Source: Duganella zoogloeoides
Lineage (GTDB): Bacteria; Pseudomonadota; Gammaproteobacteria; Burkholderiales; Burkholderiaceae_D
NCBI RefSeq assembly: GCF_034479515.1
Contig: NZ_CP140152.1
Coordinates: forward strand, 1,612,001 to 1,676,000
DNA length: 64,000 nucleotides
Direction: 5' to 3'
The stretch's first letter is position 1. Every line of letters begins with the position of its first letter. The notes under the pieces are model-generated. The model ran no database searches and was not told the DNA's origin. It worked only from the letters and a program-made list of their open reading frames with translations. A program made the position numbers and the translations under genes. Below are positions 53,694 through 62,263 of this stretch, piece by piece.

Positions 53694-55965
53694 CCTTTCC
53701 CGACGACGTTTCCTGTTCGGCGCGGTGTCCGCCGGCGCCGCCGCAGGAGCACTGGTGGTGGGCTGGGGTGTGCTGCCCGCGCGCCAGCGCCTGCATGCGT
53801 CAAATCCGCTGCCGCTGACCGACGGCGCCGTGGCGCTCAACGGCTGGGTGGCGGTCGCGCCCGATGGCAGCGTCACCATCGCCATGCCGCGCTGCGAGAT
53901 GGGGCAAGGTGTACACACCGCCCTGCCGATGCTGGTGGCCGAAGAGATGGACGTGCCGCTGGCCTCGGTGCGGCTGGTGCAGGCGCCGCTGGACGCCATT
54001 TTCGGCAACATTGCCATGCTGCAGGACGGCCTGCCGTTCCACCCCGATGACGATGGCGCGCTCCAGGCCGGCACGCGCTGGATCGTGGGCAAGGTGGCGC
54101 GCGAGCTGGGCATCGTGATTACCGGCGGCTCGTCGAGCGTCAAGGATGCATGGCTGCCGATGCGCGAAGCCGGCGCCGCCGCGCGCGCCATGCTGGTGAC
54201 GGCTGCCGCCAGCCAGTGGCGCGCGCAGGTGGCCGATTGCCGCACCGGGAACGGATACGTGCTGCACGCGGACGGGCGCAAGCTGGCCTACGGCGCGCTG
54301 GCCGCTGCCGCCGCCACATCGCAGCCAGGCGCGGTGCGCCTCAAGTCACCGCAGGATTTCACGCTGATCGGCCGCGCGCAGCCGCGCCGCGACACGCCGT
54401 CGAAAGTCGATGGCAGCGCAGTATTCGGCATCGACGTGCGCCTGCCCGGCATGGCGTACGCAGCGGTGCGGATGGCGCCCGTGATCGGCGGCGTGGTGGC
54501 CTCGGTCGATTCGTCGGCCGCGTTGCAGATGCCGGGTGTACTGCGGGTGGTCGATTTTTCCGGCGCCATCGCGCACCTGGCTGGCGCCGGCGCCGGGGTG
54601 GCCGTGGTGGCGCGCAGCTGGTGGCAGGCCAAACAGGCCGCGCTGGCGCTGGTGATCACCTGGCGCGACGGCGCTCATGCCGGGCTGTCGAGCGAGGCGG
54701 TGTTTGCCGGCTTTGCCGCCAGCCTGGACCGGGAAGCGGGCTACGCCTACCACCAGGCCGGCGATATGGATATCGTCGAGGGCAAGGGTAGCAACGTGGC
54801 CAGGACCATCGGCGCCGAGTACCGCGCGCCGTACCTCGCGCATGTGGCCATGGAGCCCATCAACTGCACCGCGCAGGTGAATGATGGCAAGGTGCACCTG
54901 TGGGCGCCCACGCAGGCGCCCGGTTTCGCGGTGAAGGCGGCGGCGCAGGCGGCCGGCGTCTCGCCTGAGGCGGTGACGCTGGAGGTGACCTTGCTGGGCG
55001 GCGGCTTCGGCCGCCGGCTGGACGTGGACATGGTGGCGCAGGCGGTGGCGATTGCCCGCATGATGGATGGCGTGCCGGTGCAAACCATCTGGTCGCGCGA
55101 GGACGATACCGGCCACGACGTCTATCGCCCGGCAGCGCTGGCGCGCTTTTCCGCCACGCTCGACGGCGTGGGCCACGTGCTCGGGTTCGACTGCAAATCG
55201 GCCAGCGGGTCGGTGTCGCACCAGTTCTTCAAGCGCAACCTCGGGCTGCCGGCGGCGGGGCCGGACAAGACCACGGCCGAAGGCGCGTTCGACATGCCTT
55301 ATGAACTGCCCAACCAGCGCATCCGCCACGTGATCGTGGACAGCGCCGTGCCGCTCGGTTACTGGCGCTCGGTGGGCCATTCGCACAACGCGTTTTTCAA
55401 GGAGAGCTTCATCGACGAACTGGCGCACGCCGCCGGCCGCGACGAGGTGGCGTTCCGCCGCGCGCTGCTGGCGCGTCATCCGCGCCACCTGGCGGTGCTC
55501 GATGCGGCCGTAGCGCGCGCCGGCATCGCGCCCGAAGGCCGCGCGCACGGCGTGGCGCTGCACCAGTCGTTCGGCACCATCGTGGCGCAGGTGGCGCAGG
55601 TATCGGTGGAGGGCTCGGAGATCCGGGTGCACCGCGTGGTGTGCGCGATCGATTGCGGCCTGGCGGTCAATCCCAACATCATCGCCCAGCAGGCGGAATC
55701 GGGCGTGGTGTTCGGCCTGTCGGCGGCGCTGTTCGGCGCGGTGACCATCAAGGACGGCAAGGTGGAACAGTCGAACTTCCACGACTACCCGGTGGTGCGG
55801 CTGAACCAGGCGCCGGTGGTGGACACGATCATCATGGCCAGTGCCGCGCACCCGGAAGGAATGGGCGAGCCGGCCGTGCCGCCGGTGGCGCCAGCCGTGG
55901 CCAACGCCGTGTTCAAGTTGACGGGCAAGCGCTTGCGCAGCTTGCCGTTGACGCTGTCAATTTAG
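53686..55965 (+). CDS. Molybdopterin-binding hydroxylase large subunit (isoquinoline 1-oxidoreductase beta type)
   Basis: 759 aa. Tat signal MSNLSRRRFLFG. Xanthine dehydrogenase-family motifs: RCEMGQGVHTALPMLVAEEMD, VEVTLLGGGFGRRLD-like, and the base glutamate E728 in EGMGEPAVPP. These subunits bind molybdopterin cytosine dinucleotide and need a small [2Fe-2S] subunit plus an electron acceptor. No such gene is next to it, so it is an orphan here. Start overlaps the upstream gene. Confidence 0.9.
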   Translation: MSNLSRRRFLFGAVSAGAAAGALVVGWGVLPARQRLHASNPLPLTDGAVALNGWVAVAPDGSVTIAMPRCEMGQGVHTALPMLVAEEMDVPLASVRLVQAPLDAIFGNIAMLQDGLPFHPDDDGALQAGTRWIVGKVARELGIVITGGSSSVKDAWLPMREAGAAARAMLVTAAASQWRAQVADCRTGNGYVLHADGRKLAYGALAAAAATSQPGAVRLKSPQDFTLIGRAQPRRDTPSKVDGSAVFGIDVRLPGMAYAAVRMAPVIGGVVASVDSSAALQMPGVLRVVDFSGAIAHLAGAGAGVAVVARSWWQAKQAALALVITWRDGAHAGLSSEAVFAGFAASLDREAGYAYHQAGDMDIVEGKGSNVARTIGAEYRAPYLAHVAMEPINCTAQVNDGKVHLWAPTQAPGFAVKAAAQAAGVSPEAVTLEVTLLGGGFGRRLDVDMVAQAVAIARMMDGVPVQTIWSREDDTGHDVYRPAALARFSATLDGVGHVLGFDCKSASGSVSHQFFKRNLGLPAAGPDKTTAEGAFDMPYELPNQRIRHVIVDSAVPLGYWRSVGHSHNAFFKESFIDELAHAAGRDEVAFRRALLARHPRHLAVLDAAVARAGIAPEGRAHGVALHQSFGTIVAQVAQVSVEGSEIRVHRVVCAIDCGLAVNPNIIAQQAESGVVFGLSAALFGAVTIKDGKVEQSNFHDYPVVRLNQAPVVDTIIMASAAHPEGMGEPAVPPVAPAVANAVFKLTGKRLRSLPLTLSI

Positions 55966-56390
55966 CCGAGGGCGTTGCGCAGCAGCGCGCGCAGATTGCA
56001 TTCGCGCTGCCAGCGCGCGCGCTCCTCGCTGTTGAGGACCATTTCCGTCATCTCAGCGTCGGAGATGTCGGTTTGCGCCTGCACCAGCCGGTGCGCCAGC
56101 GCCGGATCGGGCAGCATGGTGCCGAAGAAGGCCACCAGCTCGTGGTGCTGGATCAGCAGGGTGGGGAAGTTTTCCACGTCGAGGTCGCCAACGACGTCGG
56201 CATGGTCTTCGATGTCGATCCACAGGAACAGTTTATCGGGGTGGCGCGCGGCCACGCTCTCGAAACTGGCCTGATAACTGTCGCAGGTGCCGCACCAGGC
56301 GGCGCATAGGCAGGCAATGATCCAGCGGTCGCCGGCCAGCGCGGCGGCCACTTGCTCACGGTTATCGGAATTGAGGGCAATACTGTACAT
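55962..56390 (-). CDS. Thioredoxin-family protein
   Basis: 142 aa. The active site is CAAWCGTC and the cis-proline is in FPTLLI. A thioredoxin fold in the cytosol (no signal). Its stop overlaps the stop of the convergent molybdopterin gene by 4 bases. Partner unknown. Confidence 0.9.
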   Translation of the reverse strand: MYSIALNSDNREQVAAALAGDRWIIACLCAAWCGTCDSYQASFESVAARHPDKLFLWIDIEDHADVVGDLDVENFPTLLIQHHELVAFFGTMLPDPALAHRLVQAQTDISDAEMTEMVLNSEERARWQRECNLRALLRNALG

Positions 56391-56479
56391 GGTGTTGGCG
56401 GCGTTCTCGGCGGTCCAAACCGTTATTTTACATCCCGACGCAGGGTCGCGCCGGCCGCCGTGCCGGGTTAAAATGCGGG

Positions 56480-57223
56480 ATGCCTACAATTTCCGCTCAT
56501 CCCGTCATTATTGCCGTCGAAACCTCGTCCGAGGCCGCCTCGGTTGCCCTGTTGCGTGGCGACACCGTGACCAGCCGTGCGTCCTCGGGCGTGCGCACCC
56601 ATTCCCAGTCGGTCTTGCCGATGATCCAGGAGCTGCTGGCCGAAGCCGGCATCACCCTCAAGGACTGCAACGCGGTTGCCTTCGGTTCCGGCCCCGGCTC
56701 GTTTACCGGCGTGCGCACCGCCTGCGGCGTGGCCCAGGGCCTGGCCTTTGGCGCCAACCTGCCGGTCGTGCCGGTCGTCACGCTCGACGCCATGGCCCTG
56801 GCCTGCCACCAGCGCCAGGGCGCCACCGACGTGCTGGCCGTACTTGATGCCCGCATGGGCGAGGTGTACTGGGCGCAATATCGTTTCGATGGCGGTGCCG
56901 TGCTGGCCGAGCCGCAGGTGGTGCAGCCGGCCGTGCTGTCGGCGCCGGGCGCGGTGCAGGCCCAGGGGGCGCCCGTCTTGTGCGGCAATGGCTTGTCGGC
57001 GTATGCCGACGTGTTTGCCGCTATGGCCGATGGCTCCCTTGCGGAGGTTGCCGAAATCATGCCGCATGCCGAGCAGATCGCCCAACTGGCCAGCCTGGCG
57101 CTGGCCGCCGGCCGCACGGTGACGGCGGCCGAAGCGCAACCGCTGTACCTGCGTAACAAGGTTGCCTATACCCAGGCCGAGCGGCGCGACATCAATGCTG
57201 CCAAAGCGGCGGGTGGCGCATGA
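56480..57223 (+). CDS. tsaB: tRNA threonylcarbamoyladenosine biosynthesis protein TsaB
   Basis: 247 aa. AVETSSEAASVALL and GSGPGSFTGVRTACGVAQGLA are TsaB hallmarks. It is a non-catalytic partner of TsaD in t6A synthesis. TAAAAT five bases before the ATG, with no ribosome site, suggests a leaderless mRNA. First gene of tsaB-rimI-udg-DUF1853. Confidence 0.95.
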   Translation: MPTISAHPVIIAVETSSEAASVALLRGDTVTSRASSGVRTHSQSVLPMIQELLAEAGITLKDCNAVAFGSGPGSFTGVRTACGVAQGLAFGANLPVVPVVTLDAMALACHQRQGATDVLAVLDARMGEVYWAQYRFDGGAVLAEPQVVQPAVLSAPGAVQAQGAPVLCGNGLSAYADVFAAMADGSLAEVAEIMPHAEQIAQLASLALAAGRTVTAAEAQPLYLRNKVAYTQAERRDINAAKAAGGA

Positions 57224-57690
57224 AGCAGGCGTGGGACCTGGCGCGGCTGGTGTATGAACCGATGCAGCGCACCGACCTGGAAGAGGTGCTGGCGCTCGAG
57301 CAAAGCGTCTATCCGCACCCGTGGAGCATGGCCAATTTTGCCGATTCGCTCGCCAGCGGCTACCACGCCTGGGTGTTGCGCGACCACGGCGGCGTGCTGC
57401 TCGGCTATTTCCTGTTGATGCCGATGGTCGATGAAGCGCACCTGCTCAACGTGGCAGTGGCGGCCGACCGGCAGGGGCAGGGCCTCGGCCACCTGCTGCT
57501 GAACCAGTCGGTGGCCTGCGCGCGTGGACTCGGCATGGAATCGGTGCTGCTGGAGGTGCGGCCGTCCAATATGCGCGCGCTGGCGATTTATGAGCGCTAC
57601 GGATTCAAACAGATCGGTCGCCGCAAGGGTTACTACCCGGCAGCGAACCAGTTACGCGAGGATGCCATCGTGATGCGGTTCGAGTTATGA
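57220..57690 (+). CDS. rimI: Ribosomal protein alanine N-acetyltransferase
   Basis: 156 aa GNAT. Acetyl-CoA loop RQGQGLGHLLLNQSV, E and Y catalytic residues in LLEVRPSNMRALAIYERYGF. It acetylates S18. ATGA overlap with tsaB, as is typical. Confidence 0.93.
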   Translation: MKQAWDLARLVYEPMQRTDLEEVLALEQSVYPHPWSMANFADSLASGYHAWVLRDHGGVLLGYFLLMPMVDEAHLLNVAVAADRQGQGLGHLLLNQSVACARGLGMESVLLEVRPSNMRALAIYERYGFKQIGRRKGYYPAANQLREDAIVMRFEL

Positions 57691-58745
57691 GCGTCTCTCC
57701 CCGCAATGCAGTGTTTCTGCAAGAAATGGGCGTTGGCGCGCTGTGGACGTTGCGCCATGCCGGGACGGCGTTGGCGCCGGGCGATGGTGCCGACGCGGCT
57801 GCTGCCGGTGTAGCGGATCAGCATCAGGGCATGGACGTGCCTGTGGCTGCAATGCCCGGTGCGCCCACCGCGCCAGCCCGACCGCCGTTACCTGCTGCGA
57901 CGGCCGCCGCGCCAGCACCAGCCGTGGCAGATGCCGCCGCTGCCGCACCTTCGCCTGCGCACGAGGCAAGCCCGGCACATGGGCACACGCCGGCACAAGT
58001 GCCGGCGTCTGCGCACGCATCGGGGCCAGCCCCGGTTTCGGCCCCGCTGCCAGCACGGCATCCGGCCACGTCGCCCGTGGTCGCTTCTGACGACGAATCG
58101 ACCGCCTGGTTCGACGATGTGCCGGCCGCCACGCCGCCACCGCCGCGCCCGCGTCCAACGCAACCGGCGCAACCGGTCACCGACGAGGCCATCGCCGCCA
58201 TGGACTGGCCTGCCTTGCAATCGGCCGTCTCGAACTGCACCCGCTGCCCGCTCGCCGCCACGCGCCGCCACGCCGTCAATGGCCGTGGTCCCGAACAGGC
58301 GGCGTGGCTGGCGATCGCCACCGGGCCCTCGGCACTCGATGAAACCGAGATCCGTCCGCTGGCGGGCGACGCCGGCCAGCTGCTGGACAATATGTTCAAG
58401 GCCATCGCGCTCAAGCCCGAGGCCGATGTGTATATCACCCACCTGGTCAAATGCCGGCCGGCCACGGACGACGGCGCCCAGCGCAACCCGACCGCCGACG
58501 AGCTGACCGCCTGCCGGCCATACCTCGACCGCGAACTGGCGCTGACCGGCGCCACCATGGCGATGACCTTCGGCCAGTTCGCCGCCAAGGGCCTGATGAT
58601 GGGCCCGGCCGCACGCGGCAAGGTGATGCGCTATGGCGACCTGCCGGTGGTGGCCACCTACCACCCGGACGACCTGCTGGCACGCCCCGAAGACAAGGCC
58701 AAAGCCTGGGGCGACCTGTGCCTGGCCAGGACCGCGCGTGACTGA
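57687..58745 (+). CDS. Uracil-DNA glycosylase family 4, with degenerate first motif
   Basis: 352 aa. Residues about 30-150 are Ala/Pro-rich and disordered; the glycosylase domain follows, with Fe-S cysteines in CTRCPLAATR, KCRP and CRPYLDREL. The first motif, usually GE-PG, reads ATGPS (211-215) here; the late histidine motif is present in ATYHPDDLL. Overlaps rimI (ATGA). Probable DNA repair enzyme, but reduced activity is possible. Confidence 0.85.
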   Translation: MSVSPRNAVFLQEMGVGALWTLRHAGTALAPGDGADAAAAGVADQHQGMDVPVAAMPGAPTAPARPPLPAATAAAPAPAVADAAAAAPSPAHEASPAHGHTPAQVPASAHASGPAPVSAPLPARHPATSPVVASDDESTAWFDDVPAATPPPPRPRPTQPAQPVTDEAIAAMDWPALQSAVSNCTRCPLAATRRHAVNGRGPEQAAWLAIATGPSALDETEIRPLAGDAGQLLDNMFKAIALKPEADVYITHLVKCRPATDDGAQRNPTADELTACRPYLDRELALTGATMAMTFGQFAAKGLMMGPAARGKVMRYGDLPVVATYHPDDLLARPEDKAKAWGDLCLARTARD

Positions 58746-59757
58746 GGACCGCGCCAGCGCAACCGCCAGCCCAGCCATAACGGCTGGAGGTCGCGCCAGC
58801 GCTTCCACCAGTTCGGATTCTTATCAGGCTGGATTCGCCCAACGCTGGAGCAACCTGCATCATCCCCGGGTGCGGGCGCTGGCATGGTTGCTCGATGCCC
58901 CCGACCTGCTGGACCCCGCCGCACCGCACTGGCAGGGCCGGATCGCCACGCTGGGCCCGGTAACGGCAGGTGATGCCGACTGGCTGGCCGCGCTCGATCT
59001 CGATCCGGCGCCGCTCGACGCCGCGCTCGGTGAGCGTCACTATTCCCGCCTGGGCCTGTACGCGGAAAAGCTGCTGGCCTTCTATTTCGCCAGCCGGCAA
59101 ACCCTGGTGGCGCACGGCCTGCAAGTGCGCGCCAGCCGCAACGATACCGTGGGCGAGTTCGACTTCCTGCTGCGCGACGGCGCCGCGCTGGTGCACCTGG
59201 AATTCGCCACCAAGTTTTATCTGTTGGACGCGGCCACCGCCGGCGCCGACTTCAACGGCCTGATCGGCCCCAACCTGGCCGATACCCTGGGCGCCAAGAT
59301 GCGCAAGATTTTTGACAAGCAATTGGCGCTGGCCCAGCACCCGGCCGCCCAGCCGCTGCTGCCGCAAGCGGTGGACCGGGCGCAGGCGCTGGTCAAGGGC
59401 TGGCTGTTCTATCCGCACGATCAATCACCGGGCGTGACGCCTGGCATTTCACGCGAGCACTGCCAGGGCTTCTGGATGCCGTTGGCGCAAGTGGTTGACT
59501 TGCCGGGCGAGCAGTTTTGCATCATGCCGCGCCTGCAATGGTTGGCGCCGTTGAAGGTGCCGACTGGCGCTGGCATGGACCGCGAGGCATTGCAGGCAGA
59601 ACTGGACTGCCAGATGGCGCAGGTATCCGCCCCGGTCATGGTGGCGGTGCTGCGGCAGGAAGGGGAGTGGCTGCTGGAGCAGCGGCGCGGCTTCATCGTG
59701 CCCGACGACTGGCGCGACCGCGCCGCGCAAAACCGCCGCGACGGCAAACTGCCTTAG
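58738..59757 (+). CDS. DUF1853 family protein
   Basis: 339 aa from GTG 58738, which overlaps the udg stop. DUF1853 hallmarks are seen: RLGLYAEKLLAFYF, VGEFDFLLRD and HLEFATKFYL, resembling a nuclease-like fold. Last gene of the tsaB operon; function unknown. Convergent with lplT, with a 4-base stop overlap. Confidence 0.9.
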   Translation: MTEDRASATASPAITAGGRASASTSSDSYQAGFAQRWSNLHHPRVRALAWLLDAPDLLDPAAPHWQGRIATLGPVTAGDADWLAALDLDPAPLDAALGERHYSRLGLYAEKLLAFYFASRQTLVAHGLQVRASRNDTVGEFDFLLRDGAALVHLEFATKFYLLDAATAGADFNGLIGPNLADTLGAKMRKIFDKQLALAQHPAAQPLLPQAVDRAQALVKGWLFYPHDQSPGVTPGISREHCQGFWMPLAQVVDLPGEQFCIMPRLQWLAPLKVPTGAGMDREALQAELDCQMAQVSAPVMVAVLRQEGEWLLEQRRGFIVPDDWRDRAAQNRRDGKLP

Positions 59758-61016
59758 TGCTTCGCTTCTCCAATTAAGGAGACCGAATCAAACTCGCGCT
59801 GATTCGCCTTGTGACGGCGAAGAATCATCAACATCGTCCCCGCCAGGAACATCCCGAAGATCATGATGATCACATTCAGGTTCATATGGCCGCGCAGCAT
59901 CAGCGAGTAGGCTGCCAGCATGGTCAGGATCGACAGGTTTTCATTGAAATTCTGTACCGCGATCGAGTGACCTGCGCTCATCAGGACGTGGCCGCGGTGT
60001 TGCAACAGCGCGTTCATCGGCACCAGGAAGAAGCCGCCCAGCAAGCCGACCAGCACCAGCAGCGGATACGCCAGCGCCACCGATTTCACCAGCGTCATGC
60101 CCATCACGATCACGCCCATGGCAATCCCGACCGGGATCACCGTCAGCGAGCGGCGCAGCGTGATGCTGCGCGCCGACAGGATCGCACCGACCGCCACGCC
60201 GATCGCCACCACGCCCACCAGGCTGGTGGCTTGCTCATAGGACAGCTTGAGCGTGCGGTTGGCCCATTCGAGGACGATGAATTGCAGGGTCTGCGCGGCG
60301 CCCCAGAACAGGGTGGTCACGGCCAGCGAAATCTGGCCCAGCTTGTCTTTCCACAGCAGGCCGCAGCAGGTCGCGAATTCGCTGATCAGCTTGATCGGAT
60401 TGCGTTGCTGGTGGCCATACACGCAGCCGGTGTCCGGGATGCGGGTGTTGAAGATGGCGGCCAGCGCATAAATCACCACCACCACGCACAGCGCGGCTTC
60501 GGTCGGGGTTTCGATGCCGGTGTCGATGAATGGCAGGTCGAAGCCGAGCAGCACCGACGACAGCCGGTCGCCAACCAGCGCGCCGCCGAGCACGGTGCCG
60601 AAGATGATGGACATCACCGTCAGGCCCTCGACCCAGCCATTGGCAGCAACGAGCTTTTCAGCCGGCAACAGTTCAGTCAGGATGCCGTACTTGGCGGGCG
60701 AATACACGGCCGCGCCGAAGCCGACGACGGCATAGGCCACCAGCGGATGAACGTGGGCAAACATCAGCATGCAACCGCCAACCTTGATCAGGTTGGAGAC
60801 GAACATGACTTTGCCTTTTGGCATCGAATCGGCAAACGCGCCGACAAATGCTGCCAACAGGACGTAAAACAGGGTGAAGGAAAGCTTCAGCAGCGGCGTG
60901 ATCCAGCCGGGCGAATTCATGTTGATCAACAGGTCAATCGCGACGAAGAGCAATGCGTTGTCAGCCAGCGAAGAAAAGAACTGCGCCGACATGATGGTAT
61001 AAAAACCACGATTCAT
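59754..61016 (-). CDS. lplT: Lysophospholipid transporter
   Basis: 420 aa MFS protein. AQFFSSLADNALLFVAIDLL and AAVYSPAKYGILTELLPAEKLVAANGWVEG are LplT signatures. It flips lysophospholipids into the cell for re-acylation. Divergent from alr. The usual aas acyltransferase gene is not adjacent. Confidence 0.92.
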   Translation of the reverse strand: MNRGFYTIMSAQFFSSLADNALLFVAIDLLINMNSPGWITPLLKLSFTLFYVLLAAFVGAFADSMPKGKVMFVSNLIKVGGCMLMFAHVHPLVAYAVVGFGAAVYSPAKYGILTELLPAEKLVAANGWVEGLTVMSIIFGTVLGGALVGDRLSSVLLGFDLPFIDTGIETPTEAALCVVVVIYALAAIFNTRIPDTGCVYGHQQRNPIKLISEFATCCGLLWKDKLGQISLAVTTLFWGAAQTLQFIVLEWANRTLKLSYEQATSLVGVVAIGVAVGAILSARSITLRRSLTVIPVGIAMGVIVMGMTLVKSVALAYPLLVLVGLLGGFFLVPMNALLQHRGHVLMSAGHSIAVQNFNENLSILTMLAAYSLMLRGHMNLNVIIMIFGMFLAGTMLMILRRHKANQREFDSVSLIGEAKH

Positions 61017-61157
61017 TCTGGACTGCCTGAAAGCTTATATTGGCTTGCTTTATACCACGCTTTGTTCGTAACCCCAAGAATTGAGCGGTGCGCCGGCGGG
61101 CGCAATTGGTACGCAGTTGGTAGAATACCGCCTTCACAGATAGCGCAGAGAACCCCC

Positions 61158-62261
61158 ATGCCCAGGCCGATACTTGCCACCATCCACATCGCATCCATGC
61201 AGCATAATCTGGCGGTTGTCCGGGCCTGCGCGCCCGGCGCCAAGGCCTGGGGCGTGCTCAAAGCCAATGGCTATGGCCACGGACTGGAACGCGCCATGCG
61301 TGGCTTCGCCGATGCCGACGGCTTGGCGCTGGTCGAACTCGACAACGCCATCCGCCTGCGTGAGCTGGGCTGGAAGAAGCCGATCCTGTTATTGGAGGGT
61401 TTCTTCGGTTTCGAGGACTTGCATACCATGGCCGGTTACAGCCTGCAGTCGGCCGTCCATTGCAACGAGCAACTGGCCTGGCTGGAAGCGGCCGACGCCG
61501 ACCTTGGCGAGCGCGGCATCAAGTTCGACCTGCACCTCAAAATGAATACCGGCATGAACCGGCTCGGCTTCAAGCCCGAGGCATTTGCTGCAGCCCATGC
61601 GCGCCTGGTCGCCCTCGCTTGCGTGGGTAATATCACCCTGATGACCCACTTTGCCAATGCCGACGACGCCGAGCATCCGCTGCTGCCGATCGCCGAGCAG
61701 ATCCGCCGCTTCGAGGCCGGCGCGGCCGGCTTGCCCGGCATGCGCAGCCTGTCCAATTCGGCCGGCGTGCTGCGCCAGGGCGAACTGGAAGACCTGTTGC
61801 GCAACGACTGGGTGCGCCCCGGCATCATGCTGTACGGTGGCACCCCGGGCGGCAAGTCGGCAGCCGACTACGGCCTGCGGCCCGCCATGACGTTAACCAG
61901 CGAAATCATCGGCGTGCAGGACATCGCCGCTGGCGACGCGGTCGGCTACGGCAGCCGCTTCACGGCCGATGGCGCTATGCGGGTGGGCGTGGTCGCTTGC
62001 GGCTATGCCGACGGCTACCCGCGCCACGCGCCGCTCGACACGCCGGTGCTCGTCGATGGCGTACGCACGCGCCTGGTTGGGCGGGTGTCGATGGACATGC
62101 TGACGGTGGACCTCACGCACATTCCCGCTGCCACGGTTGGCAGCAAGGTGGTGCTGTGGGGCGACGGCTTGCCGATCGACGAGGTGGCCACTGCTGCCGG
62201 CACCATCGGCTATGAGCTGATGTGTGCGCTGGCGCCGCGCGTGGCCGTGGTAGAGGGATAA
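61158..62261 (+). CDS. alr: Alanine racemase
   Basis: 367 aa. It supplies D-alanine for peptidoglycan. The PLP lysine is in LKANGYGHG, the catalytic tyrosine in VGYGSRF, and RPGIMLYG is present. GAGA precedes the ATG. It stops 2 bases before radA's GTG. Confidence 0.95.
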   Translation: MPRPILATIHIASMQHNLAVVRACAPGAKAWGVLKANGYGHGLERAMRGFADADGLALVELDNAIRLRELGWKKPILLLEGFFGFEDLHTMAGYSLQSAVHCNEQLAWLEAADADLGERGIKFDLHLKMNTGMNRLGFKPEAFAAAHARLVALACVGNITLMTHFANADDAEHPLLPIAEQIRRFEAGAAGLPGMRSLSNSAGVLRQGELEDLLRNDWVRPGIMLYGGTPGGKSAADYGLRPAMTLTSEIIGVQDIAAGDAVGYGSRFTADGAMRVGVVACGYADGYPRHAPLDTPVLVDGVRTRLVGRVSMDMLTVDLTHIPAATVGSKVVLWGDGLPIDEVATAAGTIGYELMCALAPRVAVVEG

Positions 62262-62263
62262 CC

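Noticed and set aside
50556..54281. A 1241-codon open frame on the minus strand
   Set aside because: It is an antisense shadow of the PAS-GGDEF-EAL and molybdopterin genes, caused by high GC at third positions; no domain can be recognised.
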